Source: Gemmataceae bacterium
GTDB lineage: Bacteria > Planctomycetota > Planctomycetia > Gemmatales > Gemmataceae
Reading direction: 5' to 3'
Length of the DNA stretch: 64,000 nucleotides
NCBI GenBank assembly: GCA_019694755.1
Contig: JAIBBI010000005.1
Location: forward strand, 29,802 to 93,801
Shown here: piece after piece, positions 1 to 9,069 of the stretch
How positions within the stretch are numbered: position 1 is the first letter of the stretch
How the letters are laid out: every line of letters starts with the position of its first letter
Position numbers and translations under genes: made by a program
Notes under the pieces: model-generated
The model's database searches: none
Told to the model about the DNA's origin: nothing
Seen by the model: only the letters and a program-made list of their open reading frames with translations

Positions 1-1
1 C

Positions 2-2209
2 TTGCCGCTGCTGCTGCTCATCGCGACCGCGCTGTTCGCCCCGGGCGGTTCGCCGCTCACGCCGATCAAGTCGCTCGCGCCGCACGGCACCGATTACCCG
101 TTCTTCCCGCTCGCGCTTCTGCTTTTCGTCCTGATCGGCCTTCCGTTCTTCTTCGTGGCCACGAGCGCGCCGCTGCTCCAGCGGTGGTTCGCGGATACCG
201 ACGACTCCGCGGCCCGCGACCCGTACTTCCTGTATGCCGCCAGCAACCTCGGTAGCTTCCTCGGGCTGATCCTTTACCCGGCCGTGATCGAGCGCTATAT
301 GCCGCTCAAGCAGCAGGCGTTTCTTTGGGCCGGGGGGTTCGCCGTGTGGGCCGCCCTGACTGCGCTGTGTGCCGCCGCCCTGAAGCGCAACCCCGGCCCC
401 GCCGAGCGCATGACACTGGCCGAGGCCCCACCCATCACCTGGCCCCAGCGGTTGCGGTGGATTGGCCTTTCTGCCGTGCCCAGCTCACTGATGCTCAGTG
501 TCATCACCGTCATCACCACCGACGTCGCGCCGATTCCGCTGTTCTTCGTGATTCCGCTCGGGATCTACCTGCTCACGTTCGTCGTCGCGTTCGGCGTGCG
601 GGCCAAGTGGATCTTCAGCCTCGCCAATCTCGCGCTGCCGATGCTGCTGCTCGGCGCGCTGCTCATCCGCATCACGCCGATCGAGGGGAATTTCCCCAAG
701 CTCATCCAGAGCATCATCGATCTGACCTCGGCGGCCGTCGGCCATCAGATTTTCACCGAGGAGATCACCTGCCAGATCATGTACTACCTCGGTCTGTTCA
801 CGGTGATCGCACTGGGCTGCCACCTCGCGCTGGCCGCGTCCCGGCCCCCGGCCGCCCGGCTAACCGAGTTCTTCCTGTGGGTGTCGCTCGGCGGCGTGCT
901 CGGCGGGCTCTTCAATGCCGTGGTCGCGCCGATGATTTTCGTCGAGCACACTGAACTCGCCATCGGCCTGATTGCCGCCTGCTTCTGCGTCGCGCCGGGC
1001 AAGAAGGCGGGCGGCCTCCGCGAACTCGCGCTCGACCTGATCGTCCCCGCGCTCCTGTTCGCGCTCGTGTTCGTGATGCTCACCGCATTCAATGCCGGCG
1101 AGTCGGAGGCGGCAGCGGGCGAATCGATCTTCTGGTCCGCGCCGCGATCGCTGATGAGCGGCTTCCGCGACTGGCTCAACCAGCGCAACCAGTTGTTCTG
1201 GTACGAAAGGGCGAAAACGCTGCTCTGCTACGGTCCCGCGGTGCTGGTCGCGTTCTTCTGCCTCGATCGACCGGTGCGGTTCGGCCTCGCCACCGCGGCC
1301 ATCTTTTTCGCTCACACGCTGGTCACCGCCGAGGTGAGCCGGCGCGAGTCGGGTAGCAATTCGACCTACTCATTGATGGCGGGTCGGAGCTTTTTCGGGA
1401 CCCTCTACGTCAATCACACTTTCGACTCGACCGAGGGCGTGACATACCACAAGCTCGTCCATGGCACGACGGTGCACGGCCTGCAACAGGTCGATCCGAA
1501 GAGTGGCGAGCCGCTGAGCTACTACCATCGGCTCGGGCCGGTCGGCGATCTGTTCGCCTGCACGCCGGCGGGCAAATCCACCCGGCCCATCGCGTTCGTC
1601 GGCCTCGGTAGCGGCAGCCTCTCGGCCTACGGGCAGCCGGGCCAGTCCGTCACCTTCTACGAGATCGACGCGCTGATCCGCCGGCTGGCCAGCGACCCGC
1701 AGTACTTCCACTACGTGACCGACGCGAAGGCCCGCGGCGTCAAGCTCGACATCATCATGGGCGACGCCCGGCTTCGGCTGGAAGAAGCCGCCCCGGGCGC
1801 GTACGCCCTGCTCGCCGTCGATGCGTTTTCGAGCGACTCCATCCCCGTTCACCTGCTCACCCGCGAAGCGATCCAGCTTTACATGGATAAGCTCGCACCC
1901 GACGGCGTGCTCGCGCTGCACGTGTCGAACCGGTACTTGAAGCTCGACCGCGTCGTCGCCCGGATCGCCGCCGACCTCGGCCTGCCGGCCTACCAGTGCT
2001 ACGACGGCGACGAAAACGCCCCGGGCAAGAGCCGGTCGGACTGGATCGTGATCGCCAAGAGCGAGTCTTCGTTCGGCGATCTGCTCAAGGTCGTCGACTC
2101 GAGCGGCGAACTGCGATGGAAGAGCCTCGGCGTCGATCCGAAAAACGACGCCCCGCTCTGGACCGATGACTTCTCGAACGTTCTGGACGTGTTCGGCTGG
2201 AAGCGCTAG
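2..2209 (+). CDS. Fused multi-pass membrane / spermidine-synthase-like protein (5' end outside window)
   Basis: The reading frame is open from the first bases, so the true start probably lies upstream of the window and the N-terminus is missing. Residues 1 to about 480 are a series of hydrophobic membrane segments like those of MFS-type or spermidine-synthase-fused transporters. The C-terminal third (about 525-700) is a Rossmann aminopropyltransferase-like domain: a glycine-rich loop (VGLGSGSLSAY), an acidic end (YEID), and a DAFSSDSIPVHLLT stretch typical of the fused spermidine-synthase-like family. Such proteins are common in planctomycetes, but their substrate is unknown and many probably do not make spermidine. 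The stop overlaps by three bases the stop of the convergent Tat-secreted gene. The family assignment is good; no reaction is claimed. Confidence 0.85.
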   Translation: MPLLLLIATALFAPGGSPLTPIKSLAPHGTDYPFFPLALLLFVLIGLPFFFVATSAPLLQRWFADTDDSAARDPYFLYAASNLGSFLGLILYPAVIERYMPLKQQAFLWAGGFAVWAALTALCAAALKRNPGPAERMTLAEAPPITWPQRLRWIGLSAVPSSLMLSVITVITTDVAPIPLFFVIPLGIYLLTFVVAFGVRAKWIFSLANLALPMLLLGALLIRITPIEGNFPKLIQSIIDLTSAAVGHQIFTEEITCQIMYYLGLFTVIALGCHLALAASRPPAARLTEFFLWVSLGGVLGGLFNAVVAPMIFVEHTELAIGLIAACFCVAPGKKAGGLRELALDLIVPALLFALVFVMLTAFNAGESEAAAGESIFWSAPRSLMSGFRDWLNQRNQLFWYERAKTLLCYGPAVLVAFFCLDRPVRFGLATAAIFFAHTLVTAEVSRRESGSNSTYSLMAGRSFFGTLYVNHTFDSTEGVTYHKLVHGTTVHGLQQVDPKSGEPLSYYHRLGPVGDLFACTPAGKSTRPIAFVGLGSGSLSAYGQPGQSVTFYEIDALIRRLASDPQYFHYVTDAKARGVKLDIIMGDARLRLEEAAPGAYALLAVDAFSSDSIPVHLLTREAIQLYMDKLAPDGVLALHVSNRYLKLDRVVARIAADLGLPAYQCYDGDENAPGKSRSDWIVIAKSESSFGDLLKVVDSSGELRWKSLGVDPKNDAPLWTDDFSNVLDVFGWKR

Positions 2210-3456
2210 ACCGGGGGCGCGTAGCCGAATTGGAGGTGCGGCGTCTCGATCCGCGGGCCCCGGCGGCTGTGCGACTCCATCGCCGCGGCCAGGATGCCGG
2301 TCGTCAGGAGCGTCCGCTGGATCGGTGCGGGTGAAACGCCCGTCGCAAAGAATGATTCCAGCGCGCCGGCGAGCCGGTCGTAGTGCCGGACGCCCGGGGC
2401 AGCCCCGACTTCGAAGCGCCCCGCGTGCGTAGCTCCGCCGACCGTTTGACTGGCGGCCGTGAAGTCGGCGACGTGCCCGTTCAACAGCAGCACGGTGCCG
2501 CGGGTGCCGTCGCGGTACTCGATGAGAAACGCGATGGCCGGGGTCGCAGGCATCCCGGCAACGGCCATTGACCCGGTGTTGATGCGCACATCACCGAGAT
2601 TGGCCGTGTGCGAGTGGGCCAGCGCGGCATCGAGCAGCGGCCAGGACCATCGGCCGGAATCGCCCGCCCGCCAGACATCGCGACCCGTCAGGCACGTCAC
2701 CGCGGTCACACCCGATTCACCACCCGCTCGGCGCTCGACGAGGCATTGAAGGGCTTCGATCGCGTCGAAGCCGCCGACCTCGACGGGGCCGAACCCGGCC
2801 ACGAGAGTCTCGTTCGGCCGGGTGTCGGCGACGCGGTCGAGATCGGGCGACCGCTCGGCAAACGGCACGGCCGATCCGGCCGCGAGCGGAAATCCCATCT
2901 GCTGCGACCACGCGACCATCTGCCGGGATTTTTCAAAGTCGTGGGAAAGCTGCCGGGCCGAGTACACAGGCACGCCCGCGCCGGCCTCGTGGAAGGCGGC
3001 AACGAGTTGTGTGAACAGTTCGAATCGCGGGTATAGGATCTGCCCGGTGTCGTGCCGGGGGTAGTTGCCGTGCTCGGCCGCGAGCAGCACGCCGGCGACG
3101 GAAAGCGACCCGCCCGCGAAGACCGCCTCGTGAACGGTCCGGTGCCGGCGCACGCCAAAGGTCCGACAAACGTCCGGACTCAGGTCATTCTCCGGAGTCT
3201 GATCGACCCAGAGATTGGCGACATACTGTGCCGGGAGATGATGTCGCCCCGCATCGGACCAGCCGTGCAGGAACCGCCCGGCGAGGTGATAAAGGCAACT
3301 CAGCGGACGGTAAACGGTCCCGAGCGCGGCCAGCGGGGCGCGGTGGGTGGTGGCGGGGGCGACGGCCCGCGCCGTGGTCGCGCCCCCGGCAAGGGACATC
3401 CCCGCCGCTGACGCCAGAAACCCACGCCGACTGAATCGAAGCGGATGCTCGGCCAT
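2206..3456 (-). CDS. Tat-signal secreted protein of unknown function
   Basis: A 416-residue protein. I chose the ATG at 3456 because a twin-arginine signal (SRRGFLAS, residues 9-16) and a short hydrophobic stretch follow at the expected distance; a longer frame reaches 3507 without adding a recognisable domain. The protein should be exported folded by the Tat system. The body (about 50-410) has no motif I can name with certainty. It includes a glycine-rich segment near the C-terminus (VGGATHAGRFEVG) and general resemblance to planctomycete proteins annotated as Tat-exported oxidoreductase-like or hypothetical. It is convergent with the upstream fused membrane protein, with overlapping stops around 2206-2209, and begins a region transcribed away from the small plus-strand gene at 3639. 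Confidence 0.75.
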   Translation of the reverse strand: MAEHPLRFSRRGFLASAAGMSLAGGATTARAVAPATTHRAPLAALGTVYRPLSCLYHLAGRFLHGWSDAGRHHLPAQYVANLWVDQTPENDLSPDVCRTFGVRRHRTVHEAVFAGGSLSVAGVLLAAEHGNYPRHDTGQILYPRFELFTQLVAAFHEAGAGVPVYSARQLSHDFEKSRQMVAWSQQMGFPLAAGSAVPFAERSPDLDRVADTRPNETLVAGFGPVEVGGFDAIEALQCLVERRAGGESGVTAVTCLTGRDVWRAGDSGRWSWPLLDAALAHSHTANLGDVRINTGSMAVAGMPATPAIAFLIEYRDGTRGTVLLLNGHVADFTAASQTVGGATHAGRFEVGAAPGVRHYDRLAGALESFFATGVSPAPIQRTLLTTGILAAAMESHSRRGPRIETPHLQFGYAPPV

Positions 3457-3638
3457 GCGGTCAGTATAGCACGGCGAAGGTTGGCGAGTGTTATCTTCGA
3501 CATCCAAGGCGTCGACGTCGGAAAGGCTGTTTCAAGGCGTGCTTCGACCGACTGGCCGACGTGAAAATACGTGACTAACTTGAAGGCGGGTGTACGTCCA
3601 CTTCGTGCTACCACTCGACCCCTGACGAGAGCCAACCG

Positions 3639-3872
3639 ATGAACGACCGCGGACACTTCTTGCTCGGCTTGTGCATCATCGTTGCCGCGTCGCTGGTCGC
3701 ATTCGTCCCGCGACCGCAGTCCCCCGTGCCGCCGGTCGGCAGGTACCAGATGTCGGGCGTGCCCGGCCATGCGTACGTCATCGATACCGTCACCGGGCAG
3801 GTCTGGGAGGATTTCGCGTCGAGCGGGCAGGGCTCGAGCGACAGCGACTTCAAGAAGCCGAAGCTGAAATAG
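3639..3872 (+). CDS. Small secreted or membrane-anchored hypothetical protein
   Basis: A 77-residue protein beginning at an ATG. Residues 6-24 are hydrophobic (LLGLCIIVAASLVAFV), giving either an uncleaved N-terminal anchor or a signal peptide. The remainder is a short soluble tail with a lysine-rich end (FKKPKLK). No known domain is visible. It lies 24 bp upstream of the pseudouridine synthase gene on the same strand and could share its transcript. Support is its clean start, the N-terminal hydrophobic segment and the gap it fills; no function is proposed. Confidence 0.55.
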   Translation: MNDRGHFLLGLCIIVAASLVAFVPRPQSPVPPVGRYQMSGVPGHAYVIDTVTGQVWEDFASSGQGSSDSDFKKPKLK

Positions 3873-3896
3873 CCGGCCCGGTGGTATAATCTCCGC

Positions 3897-4604
3897 GTGC
3901 CTGCCGCCGACCTGCCGGAACTCGATGTCCTGTTCGAAGACAACCACTGTCTGGCGGTGGCGAAGCCGTCCGGCGTGCCCAGCGCGCACTTCGACGGCGG
4001 GGCCGCCACGCTCGACCTCGCGGCCAAGGCCTACCTCAAATCCCGGTACAACAAGCCCGGCGAGGTCTTCCTTGGCATCGTTCACCGGCTCGACAAACCC
4101 ACCTCCGGCGTACTGCTGTTCGCCCGCACCAGCAAAGCCGCCGCCCGGCTCAGCGAGCAGTTCCGCTCCGGCGCCATCGACAAGACTTATTGGGCGATTG
4201 CCGAGGGCGAGATCCGCCCCGCGGCCGGGACGTGGGACGATCATCTCCGCAAAGACCCCGCCACTGCCCTCGTCCGTGTCGTCGACCCCTCGGCCGAGGG
4301 CGCGAAGGCCGCGCGCACCCATTACTCCACGCTCGGTTTCGCCGACGGGATGAGCTGGCTCGAACTCCGGCCGCAGACGGGGCGAACACACCAGTTGCGC
4401 GTGCAACTGGCCACCCGCGGCCACCCGATCGTCGGCGACTACCAGTACGGCTCGGAGATCGTGTTCCCCGGCGGGGCCGCGCTGCACGCCCGCTCGCTGA
4501 CGTTCCTGCACCCGATCCGCGCCGAGCCGATCACCCTCACCGCCCCGTTGCCGCGCCGCTGGCGGGGCCGGTTCCCCTCGTTCTTCCGCGACCTGCCTTC
4601 ATGA
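3897..4604 (+). CDS. RluA-family RNA pseudouridine synthase
   Basis: A 235-residue protein starting at GTG. It carries the RluA-family catalytic motif HRLDKPTSG (residues 63-71), with Asp66 as the expected nucleophile, followed by the conserved strand LLFARTSKAA and, near residue 160, the LRPQTGRTHQLRVQL motif of the family. It has no N-terminal S4 RNA-binding domain, so it resembles the short RluA/TruC-like members rather than RluC or RluD. The expected role is isomerising a specific uridine in rRNA or tRNA; the target base cannot be predicted. Its TGA overlaps the ATG of the next gene (ATGA at 4601-4604), so the two are probably translated together. Confidence 0.93.
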   Translation: MPAADLPELDVLFEDNHCLAVAKPSGVPSAHFDGGAATLDLAAKAYLKSRYNKPGEVFLGIVHRLDKPTSGVLLFARTSKAAARLSEQFRSGAIDKTYWAIAEGEIRPAAGTWDDHLRKDPATALVRVVDPSAEGAKAARTHYSTLGFADGMSWLELRPQTGRTHQLRVQLATRGHPIVGDYQYGSEIVFPGGAALHARSLTFLHPIRAEPITLTAPLPRRWRGRFPSFFRDLPS

Positions 4605-5647
4605 GCGACTCCCGGCTCCAGGACATTCTCGATGTCATCCAGCAGGACCCGGGCCGGCGCGGCCTGCGGGCTGACCCGGCCGACAACCTGATCACCGCAA
4701 CCGCCGGCGACTTCGAGGCCGCCTGCCGGACCATCGCCCTGCACCCCATGCCGCGGGTCGCGATCATTACCGGGTTCACCATTCCCACGGCCCGGCCGCC
4801 CGTCGGCGAGACCGACGGCCCGCCCGGCGCGCTATACCTCGCCCGCGCGCTGAACTCCCTCGGCATTCCCGTCGCGCTCGCGACCGACGGCACCAGCCTG
4901 CCCGCGCTCCGTGCCGGTGTCGCCGCCGCTCATCTCGCCGATGTGCCCGTCGTCGAACTGCCCGACTGCCCGGGGGCCTACGGCCGATCGCTCGCCGAGA
5001 ACTACGAGCAAGACCGTTCCTGCTATCTCAACGAGTTCTTCACCCGGGCCGGCCCGGCCAACGTCCTCATCGCCCTCGAGCGCGTCGGGCCCAATCACAC
5101 GCTCGAGTCGCTCCGGCAATCGGGCGCGACTGTCAGCACTGCGACGTTTCTGAAGAGCGTTCCTGCCGGGCACATGGGCCGGTGTTACTCAATGCGTGGC
5201 CGCGACCTCACGGACTTCACCCGCCCCGCCCACCTACTGTTCGAGACGCCCCGGTGGGTGACCACCGGCGGACTGGCGACCATCGGCATCGGCGACGGCG
5301 GCAACGAGATCGGCATGGGCCGGGTGCCGTGGGAGACCATCCAGAAGAACATTGCCAACGGCGGCCTCGTCGCCTGCCGGGTCCGCGTCGATGCGCTCGT
5401 CGTCGCCGGGATCAGCAACTGGGGCGGGTGGGCCCTCGCGGCCGGCGTCCACCTGCTCCGCGGCACACAACCGGGCCCTGCCCTGTTCGATGCCGACGAG
5501 GAAAAGCGACTGCTGGAAGTGATGATCGCGGCCGGGCCACTCGTCGACGGCGTGACGCTCGAGAGCGCCGCCACCGTCGACGGCCTGCCGTTTCACGATT
5601 ATGTCGCGATATTGAAACAGATCGAGGCGATCGTCGCGCCCGACTGA
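4601..5647 (+). CDS. D-glutamate cyclase-like (DUF4392) protein
   Basis: A 348-residue protein whose ATG overlaps the stop of the pseudouridine synthase. Its fold family is suggested by several conserved stretches of DUF4392, the C-terminal domain of the animal D-glutamate cyclase: AIITGFTIP near residue 50, ETDGPPGALYLARAL near 70, a central ALERVGPNH, and a GIGDGGNEIGMG loop near 228. Family knowledge suggests it lactamises D-glutamate to 5-oxo-D-proline, which could tie in with peptidoglycan amino-acid turnover, but activity in bacteria is inferred from homology. No signal peptide is visible, so it is cytosolic. Coupling to an RNA-modification gene is probably only an operon arrangement. 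Confidence 0.82.
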   Translation: MSDSRLQDILDVIQQDPGRRGLRADPADNLITATAGDFEAACRTIALHPMPRVAIITGFTIPTARPPVGETDGPPGALYLARALNSLGIPVALATDGTSLPALRAGVAAAHLADVPVVELPDCPGAYGRSLAENYEQDRSCYLNEFFTRAGPANVLIALERVGPNHTLESLRQSGATVSTATFLKSVPAGHMGRCYSMRGRDLTDFTRPAHLLFETPRWVTTGGLATIGIGDGGNEIGMGRVPWETIQKNIANGGLVACRVRVDALVVAGISNWGGWALAAGVHLLRGTQPGPALFDADEEKRLLEVMIAAGPLVDGVTLESAATVDGLPFHDYVAILKQIEAIVAPD

Positions 5648-5651
5648 CGGG

Positions 5652-6152
5652 TCATGCCGCGGCAGCGTACTCCGCGTGGGTACTCAGCTCATTGACGAGC
5701 CTCGCACCCTCCACCGTGATCAGCGTGATCCGCAACTTGCGATTGGCGTAGACCCACTCGGTCGGGGTGTCGGCCGGTAGATCGAATGCCGCGATCATCG
5801 ACTTCGCGTACGCCTGCGATGGCGGCAGGTTCCAGGGCAACTCGCTCCCCTCGGGCGTGTGGAAGCCGCCCTTCTGCCAGCGACCGCGGACGAGCAACTC
5901 CACCTCGCCGGCCACCACGGCCGTCGGCAGGATCGAGCGGTTGGCCAGATACACCTTCCCGGTCCACACGCCGAGCGACCCTTGCTCGAGCCGGCCCTCG
6001 AACCCGCCTGCGGGAAACACGCCGACCGACACCCGCTCGCGGTTGACGCGCACAAACCAGAAATAGACCGTGACGCCAAGCGACCCGGCCGAGAACAGCA
6101 ACTTCATCGCGTCGGCCCAGTCGAGCGACGCATCGGCGATCAGCCCCGTCAT
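5652..6152 (-). CDS. Hypothetical single-pass membrane protein
   Basis: A 166-residue product if started at the ATG at 6152 (a longer frame extends to 6251 but adds a basic, low-complexity N-terminus). A hydrophobic segment near residues 17-34 (KLLFSAGSLGVTVYFWFV) is followed by a soluble domain rich in beta-prone residues (VYLANRSILPTAVVAGEVELLV). No named domain is recognised. The coding region ends four bases after the stop of the convergent cyclase-like gene. Confidence 0.6.
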   Translation of the reverse strand: MTGLIADASLDWADAMKLLFSAGSLGVTVYFWFVRVNRERVSVGVFPAGGFEGRLEQGSLGVWTGKVYLANRSILPTAVVAGEVELLVRGRWQKGGFHTPEGSELPWNLPPSQAYAKSMIAAFDLPADTPTEWVYANRKLRITLITVEGARLVNELSTHAEYAAAA

Positions 6153-6334
6153 GGCGGGCCCTCCCGGCTTCCTCCTCGGCGGGCTTCGCAGCCTCAGCCC
6201 GCCCCACCAGGTCCGGAGATTACCCGATTCCGCCGGTGCCGACACGGTCAATCTGAGGGGTGCGAAACGAAGACACCCGGCCGATCGCGTTGCCGCGACG
6301 GGCCGGGCGTGAGAGCTATTCGAATGGTGAGAGC

Positions 6335-7456
6335 TTACCAGTTCTTACCGTGCAGCCAGGCGTGGGTCGGCTCGCCGAAGAACTGCCGGCAAGAGCCGAA
6401 CAGGAAGACGTATTCCGATTCCCAGGTGCTGCAGCTCGCACAGCCGAGTGTCGTCGGGCTCTTCGAGGTGTGCTTCGGCTTCGGGCCGTTCGGCGGGCAG
6501 CTATCGCAGCTGTTCACCGGCAGGTTTGATTTGTCCTTCTTCTCCCAGGTCCAGAAGCCGATCGGCTCGATGAAGCTCATCGGCTTGGTGTCGGCCTTCG
6601 GCATCGCCTTCGGTGTGGTCGTCGGGGCGGCCGGCGTCACGGCCGCCGGGGCGCATCCGCCCGCGGTGCCGCACCCGGTCGAGCACGGGCTGCTGCAACC
6701 CGAGTTGCATCCCACGCTCCAGCGGGCCCACCGGTCGCGACCGCACGAGTCGCCGCAACCGCCGAACCGGCTGAACAGACCACCACTCCGGCAACCGCTG
6801 TCGCACGTGTTGCACGAGTTGTGGCTGCCGCACGACGAGCCGAAGTTGAACCGGCTGAACAACCCGCCGCTGCCGCAACCTGAATCGCAGGTGTTGCAGG
6901 TGTTGCAAGACGGCTGGCTATTGCAGGAGCTGCCGCAACCGCCGAAGCTGAACCGGCTAAACAGCCCGCCGCTGCCGCAACCGCTGTCGCAGGAGTTGCA
7001 GGAGGACCCGCAGCCGCCGAAGCTCGGGCGGCTGAGGATCGAGCCGCACGAAGAGCCGCAGCCCGACGAACACGTGGTGCCGCATCCGCCGAACCGGCTG
7101 AACAGTCCGCCGCCGCAACCGGAGTCGCAGGAGTTGCCGCAACCGCTGTTGCAACCGCCGAGGATCGAGCCGCAGCCGTGGCCGCACCCGCCGCCGCCAC
7201 AACCCCAGAGGCACGCCGGGACGACGTAGCCCTCGGTGTTCATGTTTGGGATGTCACACGACAGCGTGAAGTTCGGCATGTTGTTCGCCGGGTTCGGCGC
7301 AGTCCGGTTCATCACGGTGGCGTTGTACGGCGTGGCCGCGCGGTACGGGTCGCCCGCGACCGGCGGGGCCACCGCTTTGTTGTCGGCCGAGTAGCCCGCG
7401 GGCACAGTCCCACCCAGGACCGCCGCACACATCATTCGGAATATCCACCGTCGCAT
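6335..7456 (-). CDS. Secreted cysteine/glycine-rich repeat protein
   Basis: A 373-residue protein from the ATG at 7456, chosen because residues 1-24 (MRRWIFRMMCAAVLGGTVPAGYSA) form a signal peptide; the frame continues to 7615 without a plausible start context. After about 70 ordinary residues, about 180 residues consist of cysteine-glycine-serine repeats: four copies of a unit containing GLFSRF followed by a C-G-x-x-C cluster and CDSGCGSGG. The C-terminus returns to ordinary composition and ends in a Trp/His-rich tail (HAWLHGKNW). Cysteine is so frequent that the mature protein is probably disulfide-rich or metal-binding and outside the cytoplasm. Similar cysteine-rich secreted proteins are frequent in Gemmataceae, but no function is established. 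The gene lies downstream of the GT2 gene on the same strand, 210 bp away. Confidence 0.75.
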   Translation of the reverse strand: MRRWIFRMMCAAVLGGTVPAGYSADNKAVAPPVAGDPYRAATPYNATVMNRTAPNPANNMPNFTLSCDIPNMNTEGYVVPACLWGCGGGGCGHGCGSILGGCNSGCGNSCDSGCGGGLFSRFGGCGTTCSSGCGSSCGSILSRPSFGGCGSSCNSCDSGCGSGGLFSRFSFGGCGSSCNSQPSCNTCNTCDSGCGSGGLFSRFNFGSSCGSHNSCNTCDSGCRSGGLFSRFGGCGDSCGRDRWARWSVGCNSGCSSPCSTGCGTAGGCAPAAVTPAAPTTTPKAMPKADTKPMSFIEPIGFWTWEKKDKSNLPVNSCDSCPPNGPKPKHTSKSPTTLGCASCSTWESEYVFLFGSCRQFFGEPTHAWLHGKNW

Positions 7457-7666
7457 GACATTGTTCCTGAGGAGGTCGGGGGGGAGCCATCCGCACGCTT
7501 GTTGGGGGAGCGTCCGGTTCTCCATCGGCAGCCCGTTCCATCGCATCGAGAAACAGTGCGCGAGTCGCGACATTATCGGACCGCGACGCACCGGTCGCGG
7601 CGGCTGTATTCGCAAGACAGGGAATGTTGATCGGAACTGCGACGCGGCCTGGACCGGCCGGGCCGA

Positions 7667-8656
7667 CTATGCGGCCCGGCGGACGCCCGCCTGTAGCGGT
7701 CGTGCCGGCAACGTCCGCGCACGCCGGACGAAGTACCGCCAGTCGCGCAGCGGCAGGAAACTCTGGGAATTGCGGGCCGAGAGAATCGTCAGCGCGGCCA
7801 GGAACGAAACCATGACAAGCTGCGTGAGAAGCACGGCCACCAAACCCCCGGCCATGATGGCCCAGCCCGGCACCGGCTGACTCGTGCCGAACGACCACGC
7901 CGCCGCACCCGCGGCCAAACCGGCCACGGCAAGGAACATGCCGACCGCCGCCACCATCAGCCGCACTCCCACGATCTCGCCGAACACTGACAACGCCGAG
8001 AGACCATGGACCACGAGCGCGACGAAGTTCATGCTCGACCGGCCGGCAATGCGGTAGCCGCGCGTCGTCGGGATTGTGTCGTACGGCAGCCGGCTCTTGA
8101 ACACCGCGGCCGACACGTGATTCCACGTTTCCGGCACGGCCACCAGACTCGCGACCGCCGTCATCGGCAGGATGCTGAAATTGCCCACCCGCACCCGCAG
8201 GCCCGTCAGCGCGAGGTGCATCTGGCGGTAGAGCCAGTAGAACCCGCGGAACGTCAGCGACTCGGTCCGCCGGCGACGCTCGGCGAACACGATCTGCCGG
8301 CCGCCCGCCTCGCGGAATCGCTCGACCAGCCGGGGCACGTCGTCGGCCCGGTCCTCTCCGTCGGAGTCCATGACCACGACGGCATCGGCACCGCCCATGC
8401 GATGCAGGTAGGTCAGTCCCAACACAATGGCCCGCTGATGCCCGACGTTCCGGCGCAATTCGAGCAACCGAACCCGTGAAACAGCCCGCCGCTGTGCGGA
8501 CGCAAAGTCGAGCCCCGGCGGATTCTGCGAAGCATCATCGACAAACAGCACGTCGGCCGACAGCCCGGCCGCCGCCAGCGCATCATCGAGCTGCCCGAGC
8601 AGCGCGTCGGCCGCCGGCCAGTCGTTGTAAACAGGAAGCAGAATCGCCAGGCGCAT
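7667..8656 (-). CDS. Family 2 glycosyltransferase with C-terminal membrane segments
   Basis: A 329-residue protein. The N-terminal 220 residues form a GT-A fold: the opening LAILLPVYND, the first acidic site (VLFVDDAS, about 39-46), the RNVGHQRA nucleotide-binding loop and the metal-binding MDSDGED (about 97-103). Two long hydrophobic segments follow (about 225-285), the layout of polyprenyl-phosphate sugar transferases such as GtrB/ArnC-like or DPM1-like enzymes. It probably moves a sugar from a nucleotide donor to a lipid carrier at the inner membrane; donor and acceptor are not predictable. It stands alone between the repeat block at 8.7-9.0 kb and the cysteine-rich gene, so context gives no further hint. 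Confidence 0.87.
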   Translation of the reverse strand: MRLAILLPVYNDWPAADALLGQLDDALAAAGLSADVLFVDDASQNPPGLDFASAQRRAVSRVRLLELRRNVGHQRAIVLGLTYLHRMGGADAVVVMDSDGEDRADDVPRLVERFREAGGRQIVFAERRRRTESLTFRGFYWLYRQMHLALTGLRVRVGNFSILPMTAVASLVAVPETWNHVSAAVFKSRLPYDTIPTTRGYRIAGRSSMNFVALVVHGLSALSVFGEIVGVRLMVAAVGMFLAVAGLAAGAAAWSFGTSQPVPGWAIMAGGLVAVLLTQLVMVSFLAALTILSARNSQSFLPLRDWRYFVRRARTLPARPLQAGVRRAA

Positions 8657-8715
8657 AGGACCGGAGCATACCCGAACTTACTCAGATCGCGGAAGGCGAA
8701 GTCCCAATGACCAAC

Positions 8716-8835
8716 GTAGCCGTATTCACCAGAATACGGCCGTCGCGTCACGCCTCGCGACAACGTTCCGCATCGCCCGTGTTAGGTGGGTGAACGCCAG
8801 CGCGGGTTTGTCGGCATTCTGGCGAATGCCGCTAC
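8716..8835. repeat. Palindrome-ended ~120-bp repeat, copy 1
   Basis: First of two direct copies. Each end is a small hairpin: the left end has CCGTATTC / GAATACGG arms around a 4-base loop (CACC here, GCCA in copy 2), and the right end has CGGCATTC / GAATGCCG arms around TGGC. The two ends are imperfect inverted repeats of each other (both start GTAGC when read inward). The interior is non-coding. It resembles REP/MITE-like elements. Confidence 0.85.
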
Positions 8836-8849
8836 GAAAGGCGTTCGTC

Positions 8850-8968
8850 GTAGCCGTATTCGCCAGAATACGGCCGTCGCGTCACGCCTCGCGACAACGT
8901 TCCGCATCGGCGTGTTAGGTACGTGAAAGCCATCGCGGGTTTGTCGGCATTCTGGCGAATGCCGCTAC
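8850..8968. repeat. Palindrome-ended ~120-bp repeat, copy 2
   Basis: Second copy, separated from the first by 14 bp, differing at only a few positions. Both copies fill the 413-bp gap between the GT2 gene (start 8656) and the lipoprotein gene (start 9070); I see no gene in that gap. Confidence 0.85.
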
Positions 8969-9069
8969 ATAAAGGTGAAACGATTCCCCACCCCCGGTTT
9001 CCGCTTGCTCGCCACGAGCGATTCGGGTATTGCCCGCGGCGTGTCTGAATCGCAAGGAGGCGGTTCTAC

